Notes: generated by a model not told the origin, from the sequence alone. 64,000 bases of DNA from Bimuria novae-zelandiae CBS 107.79 (GCA_010015655.1 ML976741.1:186001-250000), one strand, 5' to 3'; positions 1 through 13,037 are shown, numbered from the stretch's first letter. Program-made: numbers and translations.

Positions 1-2450
1 AATTAATAATTAATACCTACTACTAAATATCTTAAACCTTTAAGACTGACTCTCGAGAACAAAGATCTTTACGATAATAAATCTATAAAATAAATACTAT
101 CTTATATAAATTAAGGAAGGTAATAAGTGGAAGATAGCGTTTAGAATATACTATAAACTATTTAAATATATAAATATGCCCTTTAGACTTTACCAATGCA
201 CTAGTAACCTTTTAGGCACTTATTAATAATATTTTACCTAATTATCTAGATATATTCATTATCACATATATAGATGATATACTCGTCTTCTCCAAAAACA
301 AATCATACCACCTACCACATGTATAGACAGTACTAAAGGCACTGGATAGAGCATACCTACTAATTAAGCCAGAAAGTATAAATCCCATATATAGAAACTA
401 GAATTTTTAAAATATATTATTAGTATAGGTAGAATCGAAATAGCACCTAATAAAATTAAATATATTAAAAACTAGCTAATACTAAAGACCGTAAAGAATA
501 TTTACGAATTCTTAGAATTTCATAAATTTAATTAATAATTTATTAGGGACTATACGAAAATCAAGATACCTCTAATAAACTTTATAAAAAAGAATATACT
601 ATTAATATAAATAGTAAAGATAGAATATCATTCTAACTCATAAAAATAGCATATATTATGTTACTAGCGCTTATCTACTTTTAGGATAAAGAACTACTAT
701 AATTTAAGACAGACGCAAGCGATCTCGAGATAGGCGCATACGCAAAATAAGAAAAGGATAGTAAATAGTATCTAATTACGGACTACTCACGAAAGTTTAA
801 TAACACGGAAATACGATACAAAATATATAATAAAGAACTCTACGCTATCGTAAAAGTATTAAAATACTAGAGGATCTACGCCCTTAGCTATTTAACCTTA
901 AAAATCTATATAGATTAAAAAAATTCACTATAACTTGCAACGATAAAATAACTTATACTACAATAATAGTAATAGTTATAAACTACTAGATAATATAAAT
1001 TTTAGGTTATTTATATAGTAAGGAAAAAGAACAGGCGAGTAGACGCGCTTAGCTAATAAAGTAATCTTATAAAAGAAAAAGTAAAAACCTACTCTACGAT
1101 GCTATAAAAAATATAAATAGATTTCTTAAACTTATAGCAGAACTTAATTAGCTCCTTATTACGAGACGAGAAGTACCTAAAGAATAGTAAAATAATATTA
1201 TATAATAATATTATGATAACCTAACATAGAGACACCTAGGTATCAAGAAAGCAATAGAACTTATTTAAAGAAATTACTTATTTAGAGTAATAAAAGAAGC
1301 AATTATAAAATATATCTTGAAATATATGAACTACTAACGAAATAAGTACGCTACACACCCTAAGTATAAAGAAATATAAGTAATCTAAATACTTATAGCA
1401 CTATGGGAAGACATAGCTGTAGACTTTATAATTAAACTACCTAAGTTAAAAGACCTAATAATAGGAGTAGACTACGATTTAATATTAGTAATTATAAGCT
1501 AATTTACTAAATACGTAAAATTATTACTGTATTTAAAAATAACTATAGCTAAAAAACTAGTAATTCTTATCCTAGATTAACTTATATAATACTACGACTT
1601 TCTAAAGATAATTATTAGTAATAGAGACAAGCTCTTTACCTTAAACTACTAGATAACGCTTATAGCACTTATTAAACCGAAAAGAAAGCTATCCATAGCA
1701 TATTATCTATAGACGGATAGACAAACAGAACATATAAATTAGACGATTAAAACGTACCTACGCATCTACTGCAATGACTAGAAGAATAACTAGATTTCCC
1801 TATTACCTATGACTTAACTAGCATATAATAATAAAGTATTAGCAGTAACTAGATACACACTATTCTATACAAACCACGAAAGACACCTACATCTTTTTAA
1901 TTAAGCATTTCCTATAGTAATTAGAATAGAAGAAGCGATTAACATGGTAGAAACTATAAAAAATATATATAAATATCTCTAAGAGAATCCTAAAAAAGCT
2001 TAATAGTAAAGTATTCTTTATATAGACTAAAAAACGGTACCCTAGCTAAAGAAGGGGGATGAAGCATATTTACTTACGAAAAATCTTTAAACCTAGAAGA
2101 AAAAATATTAGAAACTAGATTATATTACGGTTAGACTATTTTTTATTTTAAAATAAATATTACTGGTTAGCTACTAAGTGGAACTATCACGAGATGCTAA
2201 AGTACACATAGTATTCTATATAGGCTAATTAGAACTAGCAGCCCTAGAAACACTAGTTAAAATTATCTTTTATTACTAGCTATAGAAAAAGAATAAATTT
2301 ATAGTTAAATATATACTAAGACATAGGAATTAGCTATAAATATATCTTATTAAGTAGTAAGGCTACCTATACAGCGAAAATACATAGGAATTAGCGAATT
2401 ACCTAGGAAACCATTAGTAGATAATTAAATAATACTATAAGTAACTTACC
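1..2450 (+). pseudogene. gypsy copy A pol remnant (RT, RNase H, integrase, chromodomain)
   Basis: The RT active site reads FIITYIDDILVFS at about 255-293, keeping both Asp residues. RNase H begins with TDASD near 707-721. Integrase shows its first Asp in VDFIIKLPK near 1,419-1,445 and the second in SNRDKLFT near 1,614-1,640. The RTN-type segment near 1,730-1,780 is broken by stops. The tail near 2,190-2,350 reads like the FHI..LEP block and the chromodomain seen in copy C. Dozens of TAA/TAG codons stand at Gln/Trp positions, so this is a dead polyprotein. It normally copies element RNA to DNA and integrates it; that role comes from the family. Confidence 0.85.
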
Positions 2451-2960
2451 TAGAACTTGGAACAGACGGAGTAGTAAAATTATTTAATAAGCTAAGAGTA
2501 GCCTACACAGTAGGCAAATATCGAACTAAAGTATCTATAGTAGAATAATTAAATACTTTAGTATTTACTATCTCTCCTTTAGTAGCTAAATTAAATATAA
2601 AATATAACGTCTTTTTGCGCGCACGCTTTTTAGTCTACGCTAATATTTTCTTATTTTTTAATAAATTAGAAATAATAATAGCTAACTATTTCTTATTCTC
2701 TTTAACCTTCTTCCTATACTCCTCTCGTCTCTTATCTAAGGATTACTAAGACATATTAACGCACGAATAGTTAAAATAAATATACTTAGTATACTTTAAA
2801 CCTAATTTCGATATAACGAGATACTCTTAATCTTTCAATTTATACTTAATATAAAAGTACTTAGTAATAGAGTTAGCCTGAAGTATTTTATTATATAAAT
2901 AGAGTTTATCGATAGTAAAATTAGCAAGCATATTAGCTAACATTATACTTATAAATATAA
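2440..2960 (-). pseudogene. antisense Cys-rich/coiled-coil ORF remnant of gypsy copy A
   Basis: Read on the - strand, between pol and the LTR, the sequence gives a coherent frame broken only by TAA/TAG. It has a degraded Cys cluster (KYTKY....CVN, with Tyr where copy C has Cys) followed by a Lys/Glu-rich helical stretch, SLDKRREEYRKKVKENKK. The same arrangement is clearer in copy C at 62,356-62,874. The function is unknown. It could instead be a chance reading of the untranslated 3' region, but conservation of the frame across copies argues against that. Confidence 0.4.
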
Positions 2961-3033
2961 GAGTAGGTTTACGCTTATATAAGGTAAAACTAAATACGTA
3001 ATTTAAAAATAAGTCTTAGAAGGGAGGAGATAA

Positions 3034-3394
3034 TATTAAGATCTAAGATTTAAAAAAAAGTTATACTAGTTTTATATCTAATTCCTTATATTATTTGCTA
3101 AGAATAACTAGTTATTAGTGACTACGCCATAGGGTGCTAAGTTACGTAACTACTCTCTAGAGAGCACTCGCCAACGAGCTGGAATAAGCAAAGTATATAG
3201 AAACGCAAATATAAGCTTTTATATTTAGATTTAACTTAGGCTCTTATTAATTTAATTATACTATATATATCTCTAATACTAACGCCCTATTAATAAGCGC
3301 AAGCTATTAGTAAACTTTTATCTATATTACTACCGCTCTTGTCTAAGAATCAACTCTAGACCCCTTCTGGACTAGCTACCCGTAGGGGCTTAAC
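3034..3394 (+). repeat. 3' LTR of gypsy copy A
   Basis: The block is 361 bp, starting TATTAAGATCT and ending GCTTAACA. It aligns along its length with the LTRs at 18,875-19,278, 34,063-34,452, 56,749-57,170 and 62,958-63,370. The intact families start TGTTAGGATCT, so the leading G and one internal G have become A by RIP. Confidence 0.85.
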
Positions 3395-3404
3395 AGGAAT
3401 ATAG

Positions 3405-3540
3405 TAACAAGATAAAGATAAAAGGGATATTATTTAGTATATAAAAGAAAAAGTATATTACTACTCAGTCTCCGCTTAAATAGCGTTACCTATATACCTA
3501 AAGTTACCTAATCCTGCTATGTTAGTCACTTAGTTAGCTA
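3405..3540 (-). repeat. probable 3' LTR of gypsy E
   Basis: About 135 bp aligning with 11,616-11,763 through shared blocks such as TATATACCTA and TTACCTAATCCT, with mostly transition differences. The outer ends are uncertain because RIP has changed them. Confidence 0.5.
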
Positions 3541-5827
3541 TATATAATTATAGTATCATATTATTCCCCTTCTATATCCAACCTTGTCCTAAGGGCGTAT
3601 AGAAGGCTATAATAGGCTAAGGTAGCGCAGAACGCCCTAAAATATAAATACGCAGTATAGTAGTACTTAGCTACGTAATACAGGACGTAATAGTAAGGTA
3701 TATATACTATATAACTATTACTATAACTATTTTTTAGTTTAAAATAAAATACTAGGCTAGCGCGTTGCTTAAAAAGTCTTAACTAAAAATTCTTACTTAA
3801 AACTGTAATAGGTTTTTAGCGTAAAAGGTTTCTTTTCAGTATATTTTACTTAATATTTTTAATAATATTTAAAACTATACCCTTAATCGTGCATTAACTT
3901 AACTATCCTATTATAGACTTTAGGATGTTATTTATATATGCGTAACTTATTATATGTCTTATATATTCCTCTAACCTTAACCTATATACTTTTACTTTAG
4001 TGTTTTAAAACACCTTTTACAACTTCTTAGAATATTTTACTCTATTAGGCCTTATATTTATAAAATAAGAACCTTTATAAATGTTTAAACTAAGGCTATA
4101 TAAGACTATATTTATGATAATCTTTCCTATGCTAACTGTAGTAGGCACATTACTACGAAGTAAAATACTGTTAAGGACATAATTCTTTTTCCATAATTTC
4201 TAGTTACGTAAAAGACTTTTAGGAACTTATGTATATAAAAAAAGGTAATATTTTAAATATGAATAGTATTAGCGCATAAGAAAGGACTACTATATAGTAA
4301 GTCTTTATTTAAGTCCCTTTAGGCTAAAAAAGGGCCTTAGGGCTCCTTAAGTGCCTAAATACTACTAGTAGGTCCTAGTAGCGCTAATTTAGCATATATA
4401 GCTCTATTCTAACGTATATATATAGTTTAGCATTAGAGAGAAAGATAAATTAGCTAAGTTAGTAATTATACGCGCGAATTTATATACTTTTCTATTAGAT
4501 TATTTTGATAAAAAGATTTTAAATACTGCTTCTAAAAGTAATGCTTTTATAGGCTAGTAGGTTAAGGGTTAATTGCAATAAAAGCTTATTATTAAGAAGG
4601 CTAAAGCTAAGAGGGTTATAAAGAATATAATTACTATACTATACTATAAGGCTACGACTAATATTTAAGGTATTAAGTTTAGTAATAAGTATTAGTTTCA
4701 TAATAAAAGTTATAATAGCTAGCTTAAGACTCCCTAGTAAAGTATTATTTTACTAAGAGCTAATTATTAAAGTACTAGTATAAAGCGTAAACTTTAAGTA
4801 AAAGAGAACTTTATTAAGGGTAAAATAAAAGTATTACTTAATCGCTTAAGTACACTCTTATAGTCCATATATGTCTATAAATAGTATATAGCGTTAATAT
4901 AGCGTAATTAGTTACTAACTGGCTACACTAGGGGGCTAAGCATAAAATAAAAGTTGTCTTAACTAATACTAAACTTAAGACCTATTAAGCTCTAATTTTA
5001 GTGCTTAGTAGTAGCAGTAAAGAATATATTTAAATAAATATTTAACTTAAGTACTAACCATTTAATAAAAAGCTTTAGAAATAAGGTATTTCCCCTTAAC
5101 CTTTAGCTAATAATAATATTTATACTAATATCAAGGCTAATAAGCATATTGTTATTTTTTTAGTTTTAAAAGGTAAATAGACGCGCGAAGCTGCGTTAGC
5201 GCTTATATTATACTTAGTTTTTTTATTAAGTTTTTAAGATTTATAGCAACGTGGATACTGCAAAGAAGTACTAGGGAGATAATATATAGTAATATAATTA
5301 CTAGTCCACTCCTCTAGGTTCCTTTCCCGTTTATAGACAATTAGCTACGCTAAGTTACGCTACTTTGGCACTAAATAGACTATTTAGATGCACATGGCCT
5401 CTAAAATTTACTTAGTTAAAGCTTCTTATACCACTTAGTTTTTTCTTTTTATATATATTATTAGAAGATACCCCTTGCCTTTTATATATATAATTGATAT
5501 TTTACTTACGTTAATTAGTAGATTTATATAGTTAGTTAAGCTATTTAGGCGTCTTAAGCCCTAATATAGCGTAGTTAGGTCTTTTTTAGACTACTCTATC
5601 GCTTACTAGAGAGAATAAATACTATTCTCCTAACTATATATTACTTACATAACTAGTAATATGCTTTTTTACTAATCGACTAAAATACTTTTGTCTATTA
5701 GGCACTATAGTACTAAACTCCCTATAAAAAACACGTACTTAATTTTAAAGGATAAAAGGTTTAGTAGTAATTATTACTTTATTAATAAAAGTCTTAAAGA
5801 GGATTATATCTCTTAGGCTAGTAAATA
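3541..5827. other. RIPed sequence of unknown origin inside gypsy E
   Basis: AT-rich DNA with no open frame. On the + strand, about 4,390-5,100 reads as one coherent frame interrupted only by TAA/TAG, including the stretch FSIREKDKLAKLVIIRANLY and several Lys-rich segments. It lies antisense to the retroelement. No family is recognised. It may be an antisense ORF of element E or part of a separate nested element. Confidence 0.35.
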
Positions 5828-6460
5828 GTTAGGGTTAGATTAGAGTTAGGTTATATTATATAAGACGCTAACCCTAACCTAATCTTAGCCTAACTTTTTA
5901 GCACTAGTGTGGGTATAGGTTAGGTTATAGTTGTAATGGGCTATGCCCAGAGCACCCAGCCCCTTACAATAGTTACATAACCCTTAGGTTAGGATTAAAT
6001 TATATTATATAAGAACCTAACCCTAACCTAACCCTAACTTAATCCTAACTTAACCCTAACTTAATATGAAGGTTAGGTTTAGGTTACTAGCATTTATATT
6101 AAATATTTCTGTAAATAGTTATTATAGCTAACGTTTTGAAAATATTATAATTAAGCTATACTAGCGTTAAATTATTAATAACCTTAAAAACTCTTTAATA
6201 TACTAAACGTTAGGCCTAATGTATTAGGATTAGCATAATCTAATAAGGTGAGTAAAATCTAATATAGTTAGTATAACTTTAATCTAAACCTAACCTAACG
6301 CTTTAATAACCTAACATAATCTTAACCTAACGCTTTAATAACCTAACATAATCTTAACCTAACCTTTACCTATACTAGTATAATCCTAACCTAACCCCAA
6401 TCTAATATCTATGCGATCTTAACCTAACCCTAATCTAAGCTTAGTAATCCTTAATCCATT
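5828..6460. repeat. degenerate telomere-like CCTAA/TTAGG arrays with inverted arms
   Basis: The region holds many CCCTAA, CCTAAC and TTAGGG-like units in both orientations. Two blocks share the layout TTAGG, then an AT core containing TTATATTATATAAG, then CTAACCCTAACC (about 5,845-5,882 and 5,983-6,030). A foldback segment lies at about 5,921-5,987, with TTGTAATGGG facing CCCCTTACAA. Near 6,295-6,360 a unit of about 32 bp is repeated twice. Because it is internal to RIPed elements it is interstitial rather than a chromosome end. Confidence 0.6.
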
Positions 6461-6599
6461 TACCAGCCTAGTACCTCTTATCCGATATTATAAAGTAGCT
6501 AAGGAAATTAATAAAACCGGTATTTATTTAACTTTATTAATTTTTTATAAATAAGAAAGAAAAATAACTTTCTTAACTAATTATAAGTAATATTAGCTA

Positions 6600-8978
6600 T
6601 GCTTTCTTTTTTTTTGAAGAATAATTCTAGCCTTTAGGCTTTTACGTAGGCGCGATAGTAACTCATTATTTTAAGAATATTTTAAGCTTTTTTTAATACT
6701 CTTTTAGCGTCATACTACTAATAGCGATATTAGGCTCTTAAGTATTTTCCTTTTTAAGGCATCTTTTTTATTTAATATGATACTTTGAAGCTGTAGTTAG
6801 TGTTTATTACCTATTTATAATTTATTCTATATTATAGATACCGTTATTATATTAGCGGAATATATGCTTAATAGGCTTCTAATTATACAGTAACAAGCCA
6901 CGTAGAGCATATAGTTTTAATAAGAATAAAAAAAATAGGCTAAACTCTCCCTAAGTAAGAGTGGTCCACTTAGCATGCTATAGTAGGATCGCCTATATAT
7001 TCTATAACTATATCTCGTCTAATCTATTTCTAGTGTGACTTCTTATTTAGCCTTATTAACTTTATATTAATTTAATACTTATACCTTATTACTTACTTCA
7101 AAGTGTTTTCTAGTACTTCTAGGCAATCTTTACCTTTAATTTAATATTTATATAAATATTAATAAGTTTTAAAGCATCTAAAAAAGTATAGGGACTTTCT
7201 ATATTATCTAAAACCTTATTAGGTTAATTTAGCTTATCAAGGTTATATTTATAATAAACCTAAAAGGGTATAAACTCTGTAATAAAATAGAGACTATTAT
7301 TGTACGCATATTATATATATAAAACTTACAGGGCCTATTTCTCCTACTCAAAGCTACAAAAAATATAATAGTACTATTTTAAAGTATATTTTTATTATTT
7401 AGTCTACTTATTAGTTTAAAAGTAAAAAGCTAACGTTAAAATGCATTTGAAGTTCAAACAATAAAAAAAAGTATCTTGATATTTTCCTTGCATTATTAGA
7501 CCATTATTAAATAGTATAGACTATAAATTACGATAAAGTTATATAACTTTATGAGTGTAGGTCTAAGCTAGGTTAACGCTATTCTAGTCTATTCTTATAA
7601 ATACGTAATAAGCTATTTTCGAATATTAGTTAAAAATAACTAAAATAGCGTTATATATAACTCTACTAAAGTGACTTAGGGGTAGGTTTATAACAAAATC
7701 TATAGTTACGTACCGCTATAGTGTATCTAGGATAAGTAGTAGCTAGAAAAGAGTATATAGCTTGAAAATCATTATAGTAGCCTATTAATAGTGTTTATAA
7801 TTATAAATGTAATTTATAACGTTTTTAATTATTTTATTTTATACGTACTTGCGTTATACGTGCTTAATGATCTTATTTATACTAAAGCAATCTAACAAAG
7901 GCCTAGTATTATATTTTCTAATTATAGCGAACTTGAATTTTTTATAAGAGACTACATTAACTCTATTAGGCGCTTAGTAGGGCTTATAAAAGCCTTTTAC
8001 TTTAAGGTATTATCATTAGACTTAAAGGTTTTAGAATTCTTACTTACGGCCCTAACTAGGATACTTAAAAACTTATTATTTTCTAAGAGATTTAAATTTT
8101 ACATTTTCAATACTCAATCCTCTTTTCTAAGCTTTAGGATATAAATATAGTTCCATTATAATCAAGTATATATAGTTATAATTGTGTCTTTTTTTTGCTA
8201 TTTTTAGTATTCTCATAAGTATATCTACGATAGGCTTTATAAAAGCTCTATTTTATTTACACTTAGCTTATTTTACGTTATGTATATAGTCTAGATAGCG
8301 AGATAGCGTATCTACTAGATTATTTAAGCCTATTTAGTACGTTATAATAAAGTTATACTTAGAAAGTACTAGGTACGCTTGTAATTACTTTAATAATAAT
8401 AAGGTTTTAAATTTTATAAACTAGCGTAAGTTATTATAGTCCGTAAGAATTTTAAAGCATATACTTTATAAATAGTATTACTGGTGCTTAATATAATTAA
8501 TAATAGTAAGTAGCTCCTTATTATTTATATTATAGTTAAGCTATGCTACGTCTAGCTTTCTTAAAAAGTAGTTAATAAGACGCTAGTGCAACGTGCTATC
8601 CTTATTAAGAACTAATTAGCTTAAAATAGCGCTCATAGCGTTATTAGAAACGTTTATTTTAATACGTGTTTATCTCTCATATTGAAATTAAGCAAGAATT
8701 GGCACTTTAAGGAAAATATTATAAATCTTCTTAAAAGCTTCTGTACTTATAGTGCTAATATTAATCTTAGCGCTTTTTTTCTCCTTATACCTAGCCCGTC
8801 CTAGGCGCTATTAGGTGCTTTTTAAGATAATTTGGTTAAAGGCAACGCTAATTAGGAGAAATACTTAATATATTACTTAAAATAGTTTATAAAGCTAATA
8901 AAGACTCCAATATTACGTATATAATACAGTATAGTCTAATTCTAGCTAGCTTTAATCTAAGACTTATGATGTTAGAGG

Positions 8979-9010
<32 letters not shown>

Positions 9011-11400
9011 CTGACGTGTTTATAGACTTTATATACTAATTATACTTCTTTAGGTTAATAAAGACCTTTACTTTACGTAAACATCTTAAAACTTTATAAA
9101 TATAACCCTTACATTTGTATTTAGTATTAGAGAGCATTAATATATTATTAACGAATATAATATAAATTAAATTAATTAGTCTTACTAGCACTTATACGAT
9201 AAGCTACTAAAATTAAGTAAAAGTGTTAGTTAAGCTAAAAAGTATACTTACATACTTAAAATAGCTATAACATGTATGGAAGGTAGCCTTCTATTAGTTC
9301 TCTTTAGTAATATAGACATAATAATAGGCTTAGTATAAATCCGTACTCCCGCAAGACGATCTCGTAGCTTCATAATAAATAAAAGCATATCACGATTCTT
9401 AATTATAATCGTATTAAGGCCTTTATAGTCTATATAAAGTCTATAGAATCTATTTTTCTTTTTTATAAGGAATATTAGCGCACCTACGGGGGATTTAGAC
9501 TATTTTATATATTTATAACTAAGATACTCCTAAATATACTTTTTAGGACCTTAATTTTAGTTACTAAAAGGTTATATATAAAATAGTATGGAGGAGAAGT
9601 TTATAATTTTAAATTAATTTATAAATTAGTAAGCCTAATGGTAGCTAGCACCTTAAAGTTTTTATTTAAAATAATATTTATAACGTCAGCGTACTCTTTT
9701 TAGTAATAGTAAATTATTAAACCTCATTAGGCATTTTATATTTACTTTATTAATAATGCTAATTAAGTAAATATAAGTTATTACGTAGGGATCACGGGTA
9801 GTACGCTTAAACGTATTAGTGCTTATTAAAATTATTTATTTAAAGATAGGATTCGCTTTTTTAAAATGTCTTTTAAAAAAGATACGCCTACTTATAACGT
9901 TTGACTTTAAAGTTTCTTTACTAAACTAAAGTAAGCTTAAGAAGATCTTAAACTAAAGCAGATCTATTACTATAAATAAAATATTTAAAGTTTATTTATA
10001 GCCCTAAAAGTTAGGTGAATCTATATTAGCAATCGCTATAATATTAATAGCTATATTAAATCTATTTATAGCTTACGCTAATAGATAGTATAAAGGGATT
10101 ATTTTTTGCTCTATCTCTTTTACTAACTTAGTAAAGAGGAGGTTTAAGTCTAACTTTAAGTCTATATGCACGTTAATCTTGCCTTTATTTTTAATTTAGG
10201 CTTAAAAATAAATATACTTTTAGGCTAATTACAAAGCTAGTTAAATAATTCGTTATAGTTTTTTACCTTAGGGACCTTATTAATATAGGTAATAGGTATA
10301 ACTCCTGTATTTTACACACTTTACGTTTTCTTAATAAGTGACGTTTTACCTTAATAGAATTTGCTAAAGCTGGCTTATCCTTCTTTAAATAGTCTATATT
10401 TATATAACATAGCTAGTTATAATAATAGTAAACTAGCAGGATAAATACGCCTTTAGCGCTAAAAGTTATTATAATAGGTTCTTTAGCGCCTTTTCGCGAC
10501 TTATTAAAGTCTTTAGTAGATTTTAAAATCTTAAAAATTCCCCTACTTTTAGTAAGCGTTTCTTAAAGCCCTTTAACTATATTAAAGATTCTTAATCAGC
10601 TTCTAAAGTCGATAAGTGTTTTTAAAATATAGTAACTTTTTCTTTAATTTTAGAAACGATATTTTAATAAGAATCATCTACAGTGGTTAGTAAGCTTTCA
10701 ATATAGTAGCTCAAATAGCTAGTATAGTTACGTATACGCGCTAGCATATTCTTTTTTATAGTCTAGCCTAACTCTTTCTATAATAGTTAGATATACTTTA
10801 ATAGTTTAGATAGTAACTAGCCTGGCTTCGAAGAACACTCTTTAAGGATATTATAGACTTATAGTTAGTATTGAAGAAAAGTATTTAATATATTAAGTAT
10901 CTTTTTTTATACATCTTAAGTTTTTTACTAATTATAACTCTAGCTACGTTATGATGCTTATTAAGTGTTCTAACTAATATATAAAGTTTTTATTATATAA
11001 GTAATAGTAAACTGTACCTTTGTTTCCTTTATAGGAAAATAGATTAATAATTATCAAAAATAGGATTTATGTTTGTTTTTCTAAAGATTAAACTCGCGTT
11101 AATATCTCTTTTAAAATATATATAGTACTTCAGGAGGAGGAGGTCGCATGATAGGTACTAAACTCGTTACTACGAACTAGATAGCTATTATAAGGGTTTT
11201 TAAAATAGCATTTTAGATTCTTTATTTATAGTACTAATATATATTAATAATACGCTTTATTTATTTATATTTATAAACTTTTTTAAGCTAAGCGAAAGTT
11301 TTTTAAAATAGTTCACTATATCGCGGAACTAGCTCATACTAGTGAAGTAGGTATCGTGCCTAAAGTAACTATTAAAGTTAAAATAACGCTAAAAGGGCCT
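6600..11400 (-). pseudogene. gypsy E gag-pol remnant
   Basis: On the - strand a gag zinc knuckle near 10,393-10,432 has CX2CX4HX4C spacing, but all four ligands read Tyr, the result of TGC-to-TAC and CAT-to-TAT changes. RT has RFYRLYIDYK near 9,440 and FVNNILMLS near 9,130-9,165, where YVDD has become FVNN. Next come INYFKxYIKYFSxLALPLTKL (connection domain, near 8,850) and a readable RNase H with KLDVAxLNYNINNKELLTII near 8,510-8,570 and NNLVDTLSRYLDY near 8,280-8,320. Integrase should lie at about 8.0-6.6 kb but is not clear. Stops are almost all TAA/TAG. Confidence 0.7.
8985..9010. repeat. 26-bp poly(A) run inside gypsy E pol
   Basis: An uninterrupted run of 26 A lies between the RT active site and the RNase H connection domain of the - strand element. 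No target duplication or flanking retroposon body was seen. It may be local slippage or an assembly effect. Confidence 0.9.
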
Positions 11401-11615
11401 ATTCACGCCCTAAAAAGGCTAGCTAACACTAAATAGTTCTAAGTATCATATAGTTCATTAACCTTATTTCTATTAAGATTAGCCTTAACAGGTAGGTCTT
11501 ACTTAAAAAAGTTTTAAATAATATAGATATAGTAAGTCTTTAGACCTATTATACACCAAATTACTACTATAAATATAAAGTAATTTAAATATAAGAAAAT
11601 AGATAGGGCGGGTAG

Positions 11616-11763
11616 TGTAGCAATAAAATAAAAACTAAAAGAGTTATAGTTAGTATATAAAAAAAAGTAAATTATTACTAAGCCTTTGCTTAGATAGTGT
11701 TTACTATATACCTAGAGTTATCTAATCCTACAAAGTCAGGCTCTTAGTCAGTTACATACACCA
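11616..11763 (-). repeat. probable 5' LTR of gypsy E
   Basis: About 148 bp, beginning TGTAGCAATAAAA and ending ACACCA, so it has TG...CA ends in + orientation. It aligns with 3,405-3,540. For a - strand element this is the upstream LTR. The boundaries are inferred from where the alignment fades. Confidence 0.5.
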
Positions 11764-12610
11764 ATTGTGTGACGGCTACTAGATACGTCGAACTATATAC
11801 TTTATTTTTATATAAAAGTAGCTTTTAAAGTATGAGAATAAAGGTCTGCGAAAGGCCCTAGTAATATTAAAAAAAATACTTAAAGTAAGGTAGGCCTCTA
11901 CCTCTAAATTAGCTAAATAAGTGTTCTAGTAAAGGTATTTTTTTGTTGTTTAATAGTATATGGGGGGTCCGCAATTGTTAATACTAAAAACATACTAAAA
12001 GTTAATAATTATAGTATTAAAAAGTTAGTAAGTAGAGGCCTACTGGGCTAGTTAGTAGCTTAAAATAAGACTAATTTAGGAGAGGCGTGTTACTAAAGTA
12101 GTTACTAGAAATACGTACATAAAAAGGCTAATAAGGTTATAAAGAGACGCCTTAATGAATAGGCCCGTAAAATACAAAAATTACTCTAGAATTATATTAA
12201 ATTATTTATAAGTAGTAACAAGAGAGCCTTAGGGCCTACTAAGAAATTTATTTAAAAGAAATAGTCTTAAAATAAAGCGATGAATATTAATAAGATCTTT
12301 TTTATAGTATTATAATAAGGTAAGCGCCCTACTTACCAAGCCAATACTATATGACTTCCCCACTTATACCAAATGGTACGTACAAGAATACTAAAGCTAG
12401 TGTATTCTTATATAGTATAATATATATATAAGTAGTATTTGAACTAGTGTTTTAATCCTAGCTTCTATAAGCGAGTAGCCACGTGTCCCTTTTCCTACTA
12501 CGTGCTATCGTTATAAGTATCTAATCTATAGACGCGTAGTGGGTAAATAATTAAAACACTAAGTAGATATCTATAATATAATTTAATAGATATTATTTAT
12601 AGACCTAGGA
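11764..12610. other. RIPed intergenic sequence, no gene seen
   Basis: AT-rich, TpA-rich text without an open frame or a recognisable motif. A GTAGAGGCCTAC-like block occurs near 11,890 and again near 12,030. The sequence grades into GC-balanced host DNA at about 12,610-12,650, the left edge of a RIP-free island. Confidence 0.6.
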
Positions 12611-13034
12611 GACTTTAAACAAAAAAAAATCGTAATAGTATTAAATATAGGTGGCTTAGCAGCCTTAGGTTACCAGCTGAGCGATTTTGTTGGGGTGTGC
12701 ATGACCTGACAGCGCGCTCGATCTGCCAAGCTACGGTACTCCTCACACCAGTATCCGGACGACCTCGCAAGGTCCGTAAATCAATGTCTGTAATTGGAGC
12801 AAGCTGACTGACCGATACAGTTGATCTCGTTGGGGAGTGATGATTTCGCCAAGCAGGAACTAGCATAAATCCTCATGCGGTTATTGGTCCCGCAAACCGG
12901 CCCTTCCTGTTAATGCTAGTACTATCTGGGCTTGGCGTAAGCGGCCACGACTGTAAGTAGATGTTGAAGCTCAGTTTGTTCGCCGATATGCTCATTAATA
13001 CTCAGCAAAATAATACTTCAGATGAGTCATAGAG
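12611..13034. other. host-like intergenic DNA, no gene supported
   Basis: GC-balanced sequence with no RIP signature. One 83-codon frame on the - strand (12,615-12,866) lacks any recognisable domain, start context or splice pattern and is not called. Nothing else is evident. Confidence 0.6.
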
Positions 13035-13037
13035 TTA

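Larger units (their letters stand above)
1..3394 (+). mobile_element. Ty3/gypsy chromovirus-type retrotransposon, family 1 copy A, 5' end outside window, RIP-degraded
   Basis: This is the 3' half of an LTR retrotransposon: reverse transcriptase, RNase H, integrase, a chromodomain-like tail and one LTR, in that order on the + strand. It matches copies B and C in this window along its length, for example the RT block near 50-130 against B near 22,110-22,200. RIP has replaced most Gln and Trp codons with TAA/TAG, so no frame is open. The upstream LTR and gag lie beyond the left edge. Confidence in the family is high because three copies can be compared within the window. Confidence 0.88.
3405..11763 (-). 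mobile_element. Ty3/gypsy retrotransposon E (minus strand), heavily RIPed
   Basis: An LTR element read on the - strand, with short similar direct repeats at both ends (3,405-3,540 and 11,616-11,763). Gag zinc knuckle (about 10.4 kb), RT (about 9.5-9.1 kb), connection domain and RNase H (about 8.9-8.2 kb) occur in the expected order from right to left. About 3 kb of other sequence, including telomere-like arrays, lies between the integrase region and the left repeat. This is more than usual, so further nested insertions are likely there. The left repeat starts about 10 bp past the end of the copy A LTR. Confidence 0.7.

Noticed and set aside
5828..6460. True telomere end
   Set aside because: Units are degenerate, occur in both orientations and are flanked by retroelement sequence on both sides.
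12640..12700. tRNA-like word GCTCAGCTGGTAA on the minus strand
   Set aside because: No T-arm, acceptor pairing or B-box at the right distance.
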